Source: Mesobacillus boroniphilus JCM 21738 (GTDB lineage Bacteria; Bacillota; Bacilli; Bacillales; Cytobacillaceae). From it: a stretch of 64,000 nucleotides of DNA. The position numbers and the translations under genes were made by a program. The stretch spans positions 37,920-101,919 of the forward strand of contig NZ_BAUW01000004.1 of NCBI RefSeq assembly GCF_000517385.1, in the 5' to 3' direction. The notes beneath the pieces were generated by a model. It saw only the letters and a list, made by a program, of their open reading frames with translations, did not search any database and was not told where the DNA came from. This document shows, piece by piece, positions 30,309 to 40,332 of the stretch. How positions within the stretch are numbered: the first letter of the stretch is position 1; each line of letters begins with the position of its first letter.

Positions 30309-30455
30309 AGAAAAGCGTAAGCGCCTTGTTCAGCCCCGACAAGCGCTGGAGGGCCGACCAGTGAAGTCGTTCTTTGACTTCATTTGGCGGACCGAAGCGA
30401 CTCGAGGGGCTAGGCGCTGAAGCTAGACAATTCTCGAAGTGAAAATTGTACTTTC
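30309..30455. repeat. Structured intergenic repeat, copy 3
   Basis: Starts AAAAGCGTAAGCGCCTTG and ends GGCGCTGAAGCTAGACA with the tail variant TTCTCGAAGTGAA. The inner hairpin CCAGTGAAGTC/GACTTCATTTGG is kept. It sits inside the valS 5' leader, downstream of the T-box terminator. Confidence 0.8.
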
Positions 30456-30468
30456 TTACCTTAAAATA

Positions 30469-30784
30469 AAAAACTCCATTCGCCTTAAAAGGACGAATGG
30501 AGTTTGTTCGCGGTACCACCTTTTTTCCCAGCAACGGTAAAAACACCTCAGTTGCTGGCTCAAATCTGGATAACGGCTCTTCACCGTCGCCTGTTACTGG
30601 GAGTATTTCCGTTCCCAGGCGATGCTCAAGGGCGACATTCCATGGTTCCGGCTTAGAAGTCCTCTCAGCTAATGGACTTCCTCTCTTCAAGCTGGCTTCT
30701 CATGTACTCTTCCCTGTCAAAGCTTTGCTTTATTTAGTGTTTTGTATATTAGATATACTACCCAAAAAAGTGGATTGACGTCAA
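30469..30784 (-). promoter_or_regulatory. Valine T-box riboswitch and promoter of valS
   Basis: The T-box core AGGTGGTACCGCG is at about 30510-30522 on the minus strand, with UGGU to pair with an ACCA tRNA end. The Stem I specifier region reads GGAATGTCGCCCTTGAGC, giving GTC (valine). The terminator AAACTCCATTCGTCCTTTT with its complement and a T run is at 30469-30505. The promoter is TTGACG (30779-30784), 18 bases, TAGTAT (30755-30760). Uncharged tRNA-Val should favour the antiterminator and valS expression. Confidence 0.92.
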
Positions 30785-30908
30785 TCATCATTTCCTGTTT
30801 TTTATTATTTTATACTTTTTCCGCCTTCATGTGCGAACAATTAGCACATTTTAGGCCAATCATACATAGGATGAAAGAAGGGATACCTGATTGTTTGGAG
30901 GGATGGCG

Positions 30909-31103
30909 ATGAAGAGACGAAGGTATAATCCTTATACACTCCCGAGGTGGGCGAGGACAGCGCGTGCAGTGTGTGCTCAGCTCATTATTCCTTTTTGCGT
31001 GTTCCAGGGGATCCGCACACTTTTCTTTCCGACAACATTTGATGTCTTTCTGTTATCGATATTTATCTTGATTGCACTGGCGATCAAATTCGAAATTATT
31101 TAA
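30909..31103 (+). CDS. Small basic membrane protein, unknown
   Basis: The 64-residue product starts MKRRRYNPYTLPRWARTARA, then has two hydrophobic stretches (AQLIIPFCVFQGIRTLFF and DVFLLSIFILIALAIKFEII). GGAGG lies seven bases before the ATG at 30909, and a good terminator follows directly, both arguing that it is real. It lies alone on the plus strand between the valS leader and ysxE. Family not recognised. Confidence 0.7.
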   Translation: MKRRRYNPYTLPRWARTARAVCAQLIIPFCVFQGIRTLFFPTTFDVFLLSIFILIALAIKFEII

Positions 31104-31146
31104 GGAGCCAAAGAGCATTATTCAGCTCTGGGCTCCTTCTTGTTTT
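31102..31146 (+). terminator. Rho-independent terminator after the 64-residue membrane protein
   Basis: Stem AAGGAGCC/GGCTCCTT with an inner AGAGC/GCTCT stem, then CTTGTTTT on the plus strand. It overlaps the 3' end of the convergent ysxE gene. Confidence 0.8.
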
Positions 31147-32157
31147 GCCTGTTCTTTTTGCTTTTCCAGTTCGTCTATTTTAGTCACTACATAACCCGTA
31201 TTGCTCAAGAGCCAGTACTGACGCTGCAGCTTTTGGACAAACTTCCTCTCATCCACTTCGGCTTTGCGCTGATGGTACGTTTCCGCGACACGGATAATCC
31301 CCGATGGAAAAGCCAGATAACTCATGAATAACTGCATTTCATCCTCACGGAATGGAAAGTACTTCAGATAGACATAAATCCAGTCGATGATTTCATCTCC
31401 ATATTTTGGCTGTGTCTTCAGCGACCTTGCTAAAAACGGCAGCAAATCCTGGATTGGCGAACCCTGCCGCGCCTTCTCGAAATTGATGAAATATCCGTAT
31501 CCTCTTTCATCGAACAGGAAGTGTTCTGGAGAGACTTTTCCGTGAAGCGTTACGGTCCTCGTTTTCTTTTGCTCCTTCGTTTTTTCATTCCAAGTCTCAA
31601 GTTTCTGCTTGGCGAACTGGATTGCCTGGCTAATTTGTATATAATACAGGCAGAATGTCAGTTCAAACGGTGACATATATACTCTGTTCTCACAGCTTTC
31701 AAGGAATCCATTAATGAATTCTTCTTCCTTTTCCCATTCTTTTACCGTCTTTTCGTAATGCTCTTGCTTAACTTCCGTGCTGATTTCCATTTCCTTTACT
31801 GACAAGGTATGCATCCTCGCCAGTTCCCTGAAGAACTGTTGGTGCCTTTGTGATTGGTCCTCCCTTGTCTCATTCGGCATCCACGGCATTAAATAATACA
31901 GCGACTTATTATGCAATACTGCATATCGTCCGTCGTTTGCCGGATAGACTGGAACAATCCTGTTATAGCCTTTTTGATAAAGGTGCTGGATATGCTTGAT
32001 AAAATCCGTCCCCTTATAAGTGGATTTTTTTCAGAGCGAATGTCCCTGACTTTGTATAGACCTTTTTCACTTTGCCAAAATCCTCTGCAAAATACGGATC
32101 GATAGGGTATTGCTTTAACACTGCGGATTCTTCTTTTAAAAAATTGCGATCATCCAT
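31122..32157 (-). CDS. ysxE: YsxE-like spore coat-associated kinase-fold protein, one apparent frameshift
   Basis: YsxE belongs to the CotS/YutH group of aminoglycoside-phosphotransferase-like proteins of the spore coat. The N-terminal part from ATG 32155-32157 (MDDRNFLKEESAVLKQYPID) runs into a stop. Removing one A from the seven-A run near 32025-32031 gives FALKKSTYKGTDFIKHIQHL and joins LYYLMPWMPNETREDQSQRH and the lobe with HGKVSPEHFLFDE. About 344 residues. It lies directly downstream of spoVID, as in B. subtilis. Confidence 0.85.
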
Positions 32158-32200
32158 GGAATCTCGCCTGCTTTCTCGACTTTATATCGATAATAGAGCA

Positions 32201-32223
32201 GGGCAGGTGTCAGACACCTGCCC
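32201..32223. repeat. 23-bp perfect palindrome upstream of ysxE
   Basis: GGGCAGGTGTC and GACACCTGCCC flank a single A: 11-bp arms with no mismatch. It lies 44 bp upstream of the ysxE start, between spoVID and ysxE. No T run follows on either strand. It may be a protein-binding site or a copy of a short dispersed palindrome. Confidence 0.7.
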
Positions 32224-32309
32224 ATACTAAAAGCTATAGCAATCCCAGCCAGCAGCCAAGCCAGCCCTGACAACCAGCCTAGTTTGGACAAGGTACTATT
32301 TGTAAAACT

Positions 32310-33484
32310 TTAAGAATTGTGAATTGCTACTCCAGGAACATATAGCACCTGGCCTTCATGGACCTCATGGTCGATGCTCAGATGATTCACCCGCAGAAGC
32401 TGCTGCACTGGCACATCATAGCGTTCAGAGATTGATTGTAGAGAGTCGCCTTGCTGGACAATGCAAACTCTAATTTTGGCAACCTCTGTTTCTTCTTCCT
32501 TCCTCGCCAAAAATTCGGCGATTGAAATACCTTGCTTCATGTTCGGCTTTTTCTTTTTCAATAATGGAGAAGATGAGCTTTCCGTAGATTCCTCCATTTC
32601 AGCAGGCATATTTTCTGCCTCTGGCTGGTCTTCCATCTCCAGTTCAACTTCTTCTTCCTGCTCAACTTCGGCCTCTTCAACAGGCTCCGGCTCGCCTCTG
32701 AAGTCACTTAAAGCATATTCCGGAACTGGTTGGTGTTCTCTTTGCTCCTGCAGTTCTGGTTGGGATAATTCTTCGGTATTTGCCTCTTTCTTCGCTTCTG
32801 CCCTGAATGGAGCATACAATTCTTCCTCATAGGAATCTTGATCTTCCTCTTGATTTAATGCTTCATTTTGCTGAACAAATGAATAGGCCGGAGCTTCCGG
32901 GAAGTCTGGTTCAGCATCATCTTCTGTTCTATGGCTAACTGCATCTGCAACGTATTCTATTTCAACCTTTACATCTACTTCTGCATTAGCCTCCTCACGG
33001 TAGCTGACCTCCAGTTCCTCCGCTCCCTCACTGTCAACCTCCTGATCGGCTTCATGCTGCTGTTCGCCGTATAATCCAGTGATGGCAAGATTAGCATTCA
33101 GCTTCAGACGGTCTTCCGGAAAACATAATCAAATCCTTCCACTTGAATATCAATGTCATAAATACTTTCAATCCGATTTTTTGGAATTGTGATATCCACC
33201 GGGAAACGGTGTAGGAATTCATAGACACCTTCTTCCCTCTCCATGACAGAATGGACATACTTAAGAGCAGAGAGCTGTTCATCATTCTCTTGCTGCTGTT
33301 CATGACATGTATATTCCCCAGTCAACTCCAGCGATCCGCGAATGGATACGTATTGTTCATTTTCCTGGATGGTTATGTTCGGATCGAGTGAAATCGAGAC
33401 AAGCTCAGCGACTTCCTGTCCTCTTTGAAACCACACTGATTCTTCTAGTGAAAATCGCAGGCACGATTGATTCCCCTGAGACAA
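32310..33484 (-). CDS. spoVID: Spore coat encasement protein SpoVID, one apparent frameshift
   Basis: SpoVID is needed for the coat to wrap the forespore. The N-terminal domain (LRFSLEESVWFQRGQEVAEL, SISLDPNITIQENEQYVSIR) is followed by a long acidic middle and a C-terminal LysM domain (VCIVQQGDSLQSISERYDVP). The frame breaks in a T run near 33120; one added T gives GFDYVFPEDRLKLNANLAIT, as expected. I take TTG 33482-33484 as start because AAAGGAGG is seven bases upstream. About 391 residues. It precedes ysxE. Confidence 0.9.
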
Positions 33485-33533
33485 AGCGACTCCTCCTTTC
33501 ATTCCTTAAACGTAAAATCACTATGTCATTAAC

Positions 33534-33562
33534 ACTTTATGAGTCTATATTTACTTTTATGT
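33534..33562 (-). promoter_or_regulatory. Possible sigma-E promoter for spoVID
   Basis: On the minus strand ACATAAA (33556-33562), 14 bases, CATAAAGT (33534-33541). The match to the sigma-E consensus is partial, but the spacing is right and spoVID is a sigma-E gene in B. subtilis. Confidence 0.4.
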
Positions 33563-33591
33563 TAATTTAGAACATAAAAAGGAAGTTGGTA

Positions 33592-33785
33592 ATTCTTGTT
33601 CGAAGTGAATCTGTCTGAGCATAGGTCTAGATCGGACAAAGTTAAAGGGCTACGTCTGCCTTTTGTCCGAACCTGAGGCTAGTTCGGACAAAGTTCAGAG
33701 ATTTCGACCGCCTTTTGTCCGAACACGGGACTACTTAGAACAAAGTTAAGAAATTCGACTGCTCATTCTATCCGCCTCCGCCCCC
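33592..33785. repeat. Array of three 52-bp hairpin repeats between spoVID and hemL
   Basis: CAAAGTT recurs at 33637, 33689 and 33741, exactly 52 bp apart. Units 1 and 2 have inverted arms TCGGACAAA and TTTTGTCCGAA, so each can form a hairpin; unit 3 is decayed. A partial half unit (TTGTTCGAA) precedes the first. No gene overlaps it. Confidence 0.75.
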
Positions 33786-33797
33786 TTATACCTTCAC

Positions 33798-33832
33798 AAA
33801 ACAAAAGACACTCCCCAATAGGAGAGTGTCTT
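33798..33832 (-). terminator. Rho-independent terminator after hemL
   Basis: Stem AAGACACTCTCC/GGGGAGTGTCTT then TTGTTTTG on the minus strand. It ends the hemAXCDBL operon. Confidence 0.85.
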
Positions 33833-33839
33833 ATCATTA

Positions 33840-35129
33840 TTATTCCGCAAGCTTCGCAAATGCCTTCTCAGCTGCTTCAATTGTTTTTTGCAGGTCTTCG
33901 TCTGTGTGTGCTGTTGATAGGAATAATCCTTCGAACTGTGATGGAGGCAGGAATACTCCTTCGTTCGCCATTTCACGGTAGTATGCTGCAAAGAATTCAA
34001 GGTTTGATTGTTTGGCTACTTCATAGTTGATAACATTTTCATTTGTGAAGAAGATGCCGATCATTGAGCCTGCGCGGTTGATTGTGTGCGGTATCCCATA
34101 TTTCTCAGCCGCTGCTCTCAGTCCTTTTTCAAGGATAACAGCTTTGCGCTCAAACTCTTTGTATGATTCTGGTGTTAACTGCTTCAATGTTTCCAGGCCG
34201 GCTGTCATCGCAAGCGGGTTTCCGGATAGCGTTCCAGCCTGGTAAATCGGACCGCTTGGAGCGATTTGCTCCATGATCTCTCTTTGACCGCCGTAAGCTC
34301 CTACTGGAAGTCCTCCGCCTATTACCTTGCCAAGGCAAGTAAGGTCAGGAGTTACATTGTAATATCCCTGAGCACAGTTATAGTCTACGCGGAAACCTGT
34401 CATGACCTCATCAAAAATCAAGACGGTGCCATACTGGCTAGTGATTTCACGAAGTCCCTCCAGGAATCCTTCAACAGGTGGTACGACACCCATATTCCCG
34501 GCTACTGGTTCAACGATCACACCTGCGATATCATCACCATATTGCTCGAATGCGTAACGGACACTCTTAAGATCGTTGTAAGGTACTGTAATCGTGTTCT
34601 TGGCAACTCCCTCAGGAACACCAGGGCTGTCAGGCAAACCAAGCGTGGCGACGCCTGAGCCAGCTTTTATAAGCAATGAGTCACCATGTCCATGGTAGCA
34701 GCCTTCGAATTTCAGAATCATATTCCGGCCTGTATATCCACGAGCAAGGCGCAATGCACTCATCGTCGCCTCAGTTCCGGAAGATACCATTCTTACCATC
34801 TCAATCGACGGCACGCGGTCAATGACTAATTGTGCAAGCTCGTTTTCGACAACTGTCGGTGCTCCGAAGCTTGTACCAAGCTCAGCTACTTTCTTGATCC
34901 CCTCAACAACCTTGTCATTCGTGTGGCCAAGGATCAGCGGCCCCCAAGATAATACATAATCTATATATTCATTGCCGTCGATATCATAGATTTTTGAACC
35001 CTTCCCTTTTTCCATGAAGATAGGATCCATATTGACAGATTTGAATGCGCGGACGGGGCTGTTTACTCCTCCAGGCAATAGTTCTTTCGCTTCTTTAAAA
35101 GCTTCAATCGATTTATCATATGAGCGCAT
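33840..35129 (-). CDS. hemL: Glutamate-1-semialdehyde 2,1-aminomutase HemL
   Basis: HemL makes 5-aminolevulinate from glutamate-1-semialdehyde with PLP. The 429-residue product starts [20 protein letters not shown] and shows [39 protein letters not shown] and the PLP lysine in [16 protein letters not shown]. The ATG at 35127-35129 follows GAGGGA; upstream in-frame codons do not match the family. Last gene of the haem operon. Confidence 0.97.
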   Translation of the reverse strand: MRSYDKSIEAFKEAKELLPGGVNSPVRAFKSVNMDPIFMEKGKGSKIYDIDGNEYIDYVLSWGPLILGHTNDKVVEGIKKVAELGTSFGAPTVVENELAQLVIDRVPSIEMVRMVSSGTEATMSALRLARGYTGRNMILKFEGCYHGHGDSLLIKAGSGVATLGLPDSPGVPEGVAKNTITVPYNDLKSVRYAFEQYGDDIAGVIVEPVAGNMGVVPPVEGFLEGLREITSQYGTVLIFDEVMTGFRVDYNCAQGYYNVTPDLTCLGKVIGGGLPVGAYGGQREIMEQIAPSGPIYQAGTLSGNPLAMTAGLETLKQLTPESYKEFERKAVILEKGLRAAAEKYGIPHTINRAGSMIGIFFTNENVINYEVAKQSNLEFFAAYYREMANEGVFLPPSQFEGLFLSTAHTDEDLQKTIEAAEKAFAKLAE

Positions 35130-35177
35130 ACTATCCCTCATTTCTATTGAATGGCTACTCTTTTTCAAACCCGTGGA

Positions 35178-36158
35178 TTATTGTTCCTTCAGCCAGCGTG
35201 CTGCATCCTTCGCATGGTAGGTGATGATCAGATCTGATCCGGCGCGCTTCATGCCTGTCAGCATTTCCATGACGATGCTCTTCTCGTCAACCCAGCCGTT
35301 TTGGGCTGCTGCTTTGACCATTGAATACTCACCGCTGACATTATAGATGACAACTGGCAAGTTGAAGTTGTTTTTCACATCACGGACGATGTCCAGATAT
35401 GGCATGCCCGGTTTGACAATCAGGAAGTCAGCGCCTTCCATGACATCAGACTCTGCTTCGCGCATAGCTTCGATGCGATTTGCAGGATCCATCTGGTAGG
35501 ATTTGCGATCGCCAAACTTCGGCGTGCTTTCTGCTGCTTCGCGGAAAGGACCGTAAAACGCAGAAGAATATTTTACCGCATAGGACATGATTGGAACATC
35601 ATCGAATCCTGCTTCATCCAGAGCAAAACGGATCGCTGTAACAAAACCGTCCATCATGTTTGATGGAGCAATGATATCAGCGCCGGCTTGTGCCTGGCTC
35701 ACGGCCGTCTTTCCTAACAGCTCAAGAGAAGGGTCATTAAGAACCTTGCCATCCTCAATTACGCCGCAGTGGCCATGGCTTGTGTATTCACAAAGGCAAG
35801 TATCGGCAATGACAACCATATCAGGAAAATCCCTTTTGATGACTCGAATCGCTTCCTGCAAAATTCCGTGGTCATGATAAGCCTGACAGCCTACTTCATC
35901 TTTTTCGTTCGGAACGCCGAATAGCAGCACAGATTTAATGCCCAGCGATTCCACTTCAGTGATTTCTTCTTTTAGGTTATCAAGGGATAATTGATAGACT
36001 CCCGGCATTGAAGAAACTTCGTTTTTCACATTTTCTCCTTCAACGACAAAAAGCGGGTAGATCAAGTCTTCAGGGCGAAGATAGTTTTCACGTATAAGCG
36101 CGCGCATATTCGCTGTCTGGCGAAGACGGCGGTGGCGGCTGAATTCAAGGTGTTTCAT
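35178..36158 (-). CDS. hemB: Porphobilinogen synthase (delta-aminolevulinate dehydratase) HemB
   Basis: HemB joins two 5-aminolevulinate molecules to porphobilinogen. The 326-residue product has the zinc cysteines [11 protein letters not shown], both Schiff-base lysines ([18 protein letters not shown] and [12 protein letters not shown]) and the N-terminal [16 protein letters not shown] precedes the ATG. It lies 3 bp downstream of hemD. Confidence 0.97.
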   Translation of the reverse strand: MKHLEFSRHRRLRQTANMRALIRENYLRPEDLIYPLFVVEGENVKNEVSSMPGVYQLSLDNLKEEITEVESLGIKSVLLFGVPNEKDEVGCQAYHDHGILQEAIRVIKRDFPDMVVIADTCLCEYTSHGHCGVIEDGKVLNDPSLELLGKTAVSQAQAGADIIAPSNMMDGFVTAIRFALDEAGFDDVPIMSYAVKYSSAFYGPFREAAESTPKFGDRKSYQMDPANRIEAMREAESDVMEGADFLIVKPGMPYLDIVRDVKNNFNLPVVIYNVSGEYSMVKAAAQNGWVDEKSIVMEMLTGMKRAGSDLIITYHAKDAARWLKEQ

Positions 36159-36161
36159 GGA

Positions 36162-36938
36162 TTACCCTCCAATATTTATATAATTGGCAACGCTATTCAG
36201 CATCTCTTCGACGGTGTATTTTTCCGGCATGGCATGGACATTCAAGCCCCACTGCTCAGCCTTCCTTTTTGACACAGGACCGATGCAGGAAACAATGCAA
36301 TGTTCCAGCTTGTCCCTTAAATGATATTCCTCGACGATTTTCATGAAATGATCAATCGTAGATGGGCTTGTAAATGTTAGTATATCAAGACTTTCTTCAG
36401 TTAGCATCTTAACGAGCTTGCTTCTGCTTTCTTCAGGCAGGAATGTCTCATAGATAATGATTTCATCAACGATGGCGCCCTTTTCCTTCAGTGCATTAGA
36501 AATATAATCCCTGGCCAGGTTCCCTTTTGGAATCAGGATTCTTTCCCCCTGATTAACATGAGGCAAGAACTCATCGATGAATCCTTCGGCAACATATTCT
36601 GCTGGAACAAAGTCTACCTTTTCTCCCATGTCTTCAAGGATTTCTTTCGTTTTCTCGCCAATCACGGCTATTTTAGGCAGAAGAGTCCGACTCTTTTTGA
36701 TAAAAGAATAGAATGTTTCCACCGTCACATTGCTCGTAAAAATGATCCAATCGTAGTTATGTAAGTCCGCAAGTGTAGTGTGTAGTTTTCTAGAGGCTGT
36801 AACCGGCTGAAAGGCAATAAGAGGGATTTCCACTGGAATCCCTCCATTTCTTTTAACCAATTCGGAGAAAGGCTTGGCGTGAGCCTTTCCCCTTGGAATC
36901 ATGACCGTTTTATTTTGCAGCGATTGCGCTGGAATCAT
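36162..36938 (-). CDS. hemD: Uroporphyrinogen-III synthase HemD
   Basis: HemD closes and inverts ring D of hydroxymethylbilane. The 258-residue product has the two alternating domains typical of the family; weak conservation is normal. Visible signatures are [30 protein letters not shown] and the late [14 protein letters not shown]. It overlaps hemC by 4 bp, which fixes the assignment. Confidence 0.92.
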   Translation of the reverse strand: MIPAQSLQNKTVMIPRGKAHAKPFSELVKRNGGIPVEIPLIAFQPVTASRKLHTTLADLHNYDWIIFTSNVTVETFYSFIKKSRTLLPKIAVIGEKTKEILEDMGEKVDFVPAEYVAEGFIDEFLPHVNQGERILIPKGNLARDYISNALKEKGAIVDEIIIYETFLPEESRSKLVKMLTEESLDILTFTSPSTIDHFMKIVEEYHLRDKLEHCIVSCIGPVSKRKAEQWGLNVHAMPEKYTVEEMLNSVANYINIGG

Positions 36939-37870
36939 TCACTATCAATCTCCTGTTTCACCTTGTCGATCAAGTCTTTAGCTCCCTGGCTGATCAACTT
37001 GTCAGCAGCAAGCTTTCCCAGCTCCTCGGGATTTGTTCCCGCAACCTGTTCCTTGAAGATTGTCTTTCCATCCGGCGAGCCGACTAGCGCTGTGAGCACG
37101 ATTTCTTCCTTGTCATTAAGATAGGCATATCCGGCAATCGGCACCTGGCAGCCGCCTTCCATCTTGTGCAGGAAAGCTCTTTCGGCTTTTACTGTCACAC
37201 TTGTTTCAGCGCATGTGAATTTTTCAAGCAGCTGAAGAAGCTCTTCGTCATCGCCGCGGCACTCAATCGAAAGTGCACCCTGGCCGACTGCTGGTACACA
37301 AATATCCTCATCGATGAACTCGGTTACTGTATCACTGGCCCATCCCATGCGCTTCAAACCGGCAGCAGCAAGGATAATGCCATCATAGTCTTCAGTTTCA
37401 AGCTTAGCGATCCTCGTATCAATGTTTCCGCGAATCCACTTCATTTCAAGATCAGGACGCTGAGCCAATAGCTGGGCGCTCCTGCGAAGGCTGCTTGTTC
37501 CAATTACTGAACCCGGTCTTAATTCTTTAAAAGGTACATGATCGTTGGAAATAAGCACATCACGTTGATCTTCCCTCTCCGGGATAGCCCCGATGACGAG
37601 CCCCTCTGGAAGAACTGCAGGCATATCCTTCATGCTATGGACAGCCATATCAATTTCTTTGTCGAGCATAGCCTGTTCGATTTCTTTTACGAAAAGGCCT
37701 TTTCCTCCGACCTTTGATAAAGTCACATCAAGAATCTTGTCTCCTTTTGTGACGATTTCCTTCACTTCAAACTCAAAAGGAGCACCTAATTTCTTCAGCT
37801 GCTCAATTACCCAGTTTGTTTGTGTCAATGCTAGCTTACTCCGTCTGGAGCCAACGATAATTTTTCTCAT
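36935..37870 (-). CDS. hemC: Hydroxymethylbilane synthase (porphobilinogen deaminase) HemC
   Basis: HemC polymerises four porphobilinogens on a dipyrromethane cofactor. The 311-residue product starts [20 protein letters not shown], has [27 protein letters not shown] and the cofactor cysteine in [17 protein letters not shown] precedes the ATG. It lies between hemX and hemD. Confidence 0.97.
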   Translation of the reverse strand: MRKIIVGSRRSKLALTQTNWVIEQLKKLGAPFEFEVKEIVTKGDKILDVTLSKVGGKGLFVKEIEQAMLDKEIDMAVHSMKDMPAVLPEGLVIGAIPEREDQRDVLISNDHVPFKELRPGSVIGTSSLRRSAQLLAQRPDLEMKWIRGNIDTRIAKLETEDYDGIILAAAGLKRMGWASDTVTEFIDEDICVPAVGQGALSIECRGDDEELLQLLEKFTCAETSVTVKAERAFLHKMEGGCQVPIAGYAYLNDKEEIVLTALVGSPDGKTIFKEQVAGTNPEELGKLAADKLISQGAKDLIDKVKQEIDSE

Positions 37871-37882
37871 GACAGCCTCCTT

Positions 37883-38716
37883 TTATTGGTACCAAAAATG
37901 GAAAGATGATAATTTTCCGAAAAGGAAAAAGTTAATTAAGACAATCAGGAACGATGCAACATTCCATAGGGCGAGCGATTTTCCATACATTTCTTTGCCG
38001 ACCCTTAGATAAAGATAAATGCTATAAACAGCTAGAACAATGAATGAACCGATCAGCTTGGCATCATACCATGTAAGGTCAGGAACTTTGATCCACGCCC
38101 ACTGAAGCCCAAGGATCAAGCTCAGAATCAGCATCGGCACTCCGATGACATTCAATATGTATGACCAATAATCAAGTTTCGTTAAATCGGTGATCCTCCA
38201 TAACAGCTTACCCCACTTTTTCCGCTTTAAAAGGTCGTATTGAATGAGATATAGCAGCGAAAAGACCACTGAAATCGAGAATGCCCCATATGAAAGGATC
38301 GCCATGGTGATATGGATGAGCAAAAGCTCTGATATCAGCTGCTCGGACATGACATTGGAGTCATATTGCACAGGTGCAAATGTATGGATCGCCATGATGA
38401 TGAATCCAAGGATATTTGTAAAAAAGACAATAAAATCTACTTTTAATAGTTTGTTGATAGCCAGCGACAGCGTCACCAGCACCCACGCATAAAAGTAAAG
38501 CCCTTCAAAGAGGGTCAGGACTGGGAACCGGCCTTGATCAACCATGTAATATATCAGAAAAATCGTCTGGAATCCCCAAACAAATGCAAGTAACCAGAAA
38601 GCAACTTTGTTTGCCCTCCGGTTACTGTTAAGGAAATCGATAAAGTATAAGAGCACGCTAGCCGCATAAATCATAATGGTTATTTCATGGAGACGCGTAA
38701 TATAAAGATCACCCAT
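37883..38716 (-). CDS. hemX: HemX-type membrane protein (CcsA/CcmC-like)
   Basis: HemX limits the amount of glutamyl-tRNA reductase in B. subtilis. The product has about 277 residues with eight hydrophobic segments (for example ITIMIYAASVLLYFIDFL, IVFFTNILGFIIMAIHTF, LISELLLIHITMAILSYGAF). AGAGG lies before ATG 38714-38716; a GTG two codons earlier is too close to it. It follows hemA and precedes hemC. Confidence 0.9.
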   Translation of the reverse strand: MGDLYITRLHEITIMIYAASVLLYFIDFLNSNRRANKVAFWLLAFVWGFQTIFLIYYMVDQGRFPVLTLFEGLYFYAWVLVTLSLAINKLLKVDFIVFFTNILGFIIMAIHTFAPVQYDSNVMSEQLISELLLIHITMAILSYGAFSISVVFSLLYLIQYDLLKRKKWGKLLWRITDLTKLDYWSYILNVIGVPMLILSLILGLQWAWIKVPDLTWYDAKLIGSFIVLAVYSIYLYLRVGKEMYGKSLALWNVASFLIVLINFFLFGKLSSFHFWYQ

Positions 38717-38730
38717 GGGCACTACCTCTC

Positions 38731-40076
38731 TTACGGCTGAAAAGAAGCCTGAGGCGAAGGAACTTTTACCTGCTTGGTTTCAGCCGTTTTCATTCCTTCT
38801 TGTTCAGCGACGAGCTGTTCAATATTGAAAATCTTCACGAATAGATCGAGTGCTTCCTCAGCATCTGGACCAGCCGCAAGCTCTTTCGCCTGCAAAATTG
38901 GATCTTTAAGAAGCTGGTTGATGATGCTCTTTGTATGCTTGTTAAGAACTTTAATATCCCGATCGGATAGATGTGGCAATTTCCGTTCAATACTGTTCAT
39001 TGTTTCTTGCTGGATTGATAGGGCTTTGACCCTCAAAGCAGAGATGACCGGAACAACACCAAGGGTATTCAGCACTGTTTGAATTGGACAATCTCACTTT
39101 CAATCATGATAAGAATCTTCTCTGCTGCCTTTTGGCGTTCCTGCAGATTTGCTTCAACAATTCCCTCTAGATCATCGATATCATAAAGGAATACATTTTC
39201 CAAAGTCGCAATCTCAGGGTCCAGATCACGGGGAACAGCGATATCCACCATGAATAATGGCTTTCCTTTTCGCTTTTGCTCGACCTTTGCCATCATATCC
39301 TTTGTAACAACAAACTCCTTCGCGCCTGTAGAACTGATGAGAATATCTGCATCAACCAGCGCAGTCTGGAGCTCATCCAGTGTTTTAGCCATGCCGGAAA
39401 AACGATTAGCTAAATCCTCGGCTTTCTGGTAAGTACGATTGATGACAGTTACCTTCTTCGCTCCATTTGCATGAAGGTTCTGGATAGCCAGCTCACCCAT
39501 CTTGCCTGCACCAAGAATCAGGACATGCTTTTGATCAAGAGAGCCGAAAATCTTCTTGGCAAGTTCAACAGCTGCGTAGCTGACAGAAACTGCGTTCGCG
39601 CCGATATCTGTTTCAGAATGGCCACGCTTGGCAATAGTGACTGCCTGTTTGAATAACTGGTTGAAGACCGTTCCAGTAGTGTTCTTTTCAAGGCCGAGCA
39701 TGAAGCTTGAACGCACTTGCCCAAGGATTTGAGTTTCACCCAGCACCATTGAGTTCAAGCCGCAGGAAACCTTGAATAAATGTTCAATTGCCCCATCTTG
39801 TTCATAGATGAACAGGAACGGCGTAAATTCTGCCTGAGGGATTCCGAACCATTCAGATAAGAATTCTTTAATATAGTATCTGCCTGTATGGAGCTGGTCC
39901 ACGACAGCGTATATTTCTGTACGGTTGCAAGTTGATACGATGACATTCTCAAGGATGCTCTTCTTTTCCTGAAGTGCACTCATCGCTTCACCAAGGTTAC
40001 CCTCGTTGAATGTCAATCTTTCGCGGATTTCGACAGGGGCAGTTTTATAGTTTAGACCGACAACGATAATATGCAT
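38731..40076 (-). CDS. hemA: Glutamyl-tRNA reductase HemA, one apparent frameshift
   Basis: HemA reduces glutamyl-tRNA to glutamate-1-semialdehyde, the committed haem step. The protein starts [20 protein letters not shown] and shows the catalytic cysteine in [11 protein letters not shown] and the NADPH loop [12 protein letters not shown]. Near 39078 one G is missing (TGCTG for TGGCTG); restoring it gives [18 protein letters not shown] and the C-terminal dimer domain, about 448 residues. ATG 40074-40076 follows GGGGGTG. A TATAAT and an inverted repeat lie upstream. Confidence 0.94.
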
Positions 40077-40106
40077 TATTAATTGACACCCCCACATAGA
40101 AATTGC

Positions 40107-40140
40107 ATAATTGGCTAAGGCAATTATACATGACGTTTTT
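40107..40140 (-). promoter_or_regulatory. hemA promoter -10 region with an inverted repeat
   Basis: TATAAT lies on the minus strand at about 40123-40128. ATAATTG (40107-40113) and CAATTAT (40121-40127) form a 7-7-7 inverted repeat that overlaps the -10 and the expected start of transcription. In B. subtilis this operon is repressed by PerR; the repeat does not match the PerR 7-1-7 box, so the binding factor is unknown. Confidence 0.45.
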
Positions 40141-40332
40141 TCCGTTTTAACGTTGTAAATGTGAACAACTCTTGAAAAAATATATATAATAGCATTGATT
40201 AAATTGAACTATTTCGTCTGTGTGTTTGTTATACTTTTATACTATATTAAAAGCAAATAAACATACTCCCTAATGTACCTTATCAAAGTTTGTCCCTTAA
40301 TTCAAGTGAGCCTTTCTGGAAGTGGTGAAGTA

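Noticed and set aside
30307..30690. 127-codon minus-strand open frame upstream of valS
   Set aside because: It runs through the T-box specifier, T-box, terminator and repeat copy 3; the RNA features explain the sequence.
33592..33785. CRISPR array
   Set aside because: The 52-bp units are degenerate, contain their own inverted arms and have no variable spacers between constant repeats; no cas genes are present.
40100..40140. PerR box at hemA
   Set aside because: The inverted repeat is 7-7-7, not 7-1-7, and shares little with the PerR consensus.
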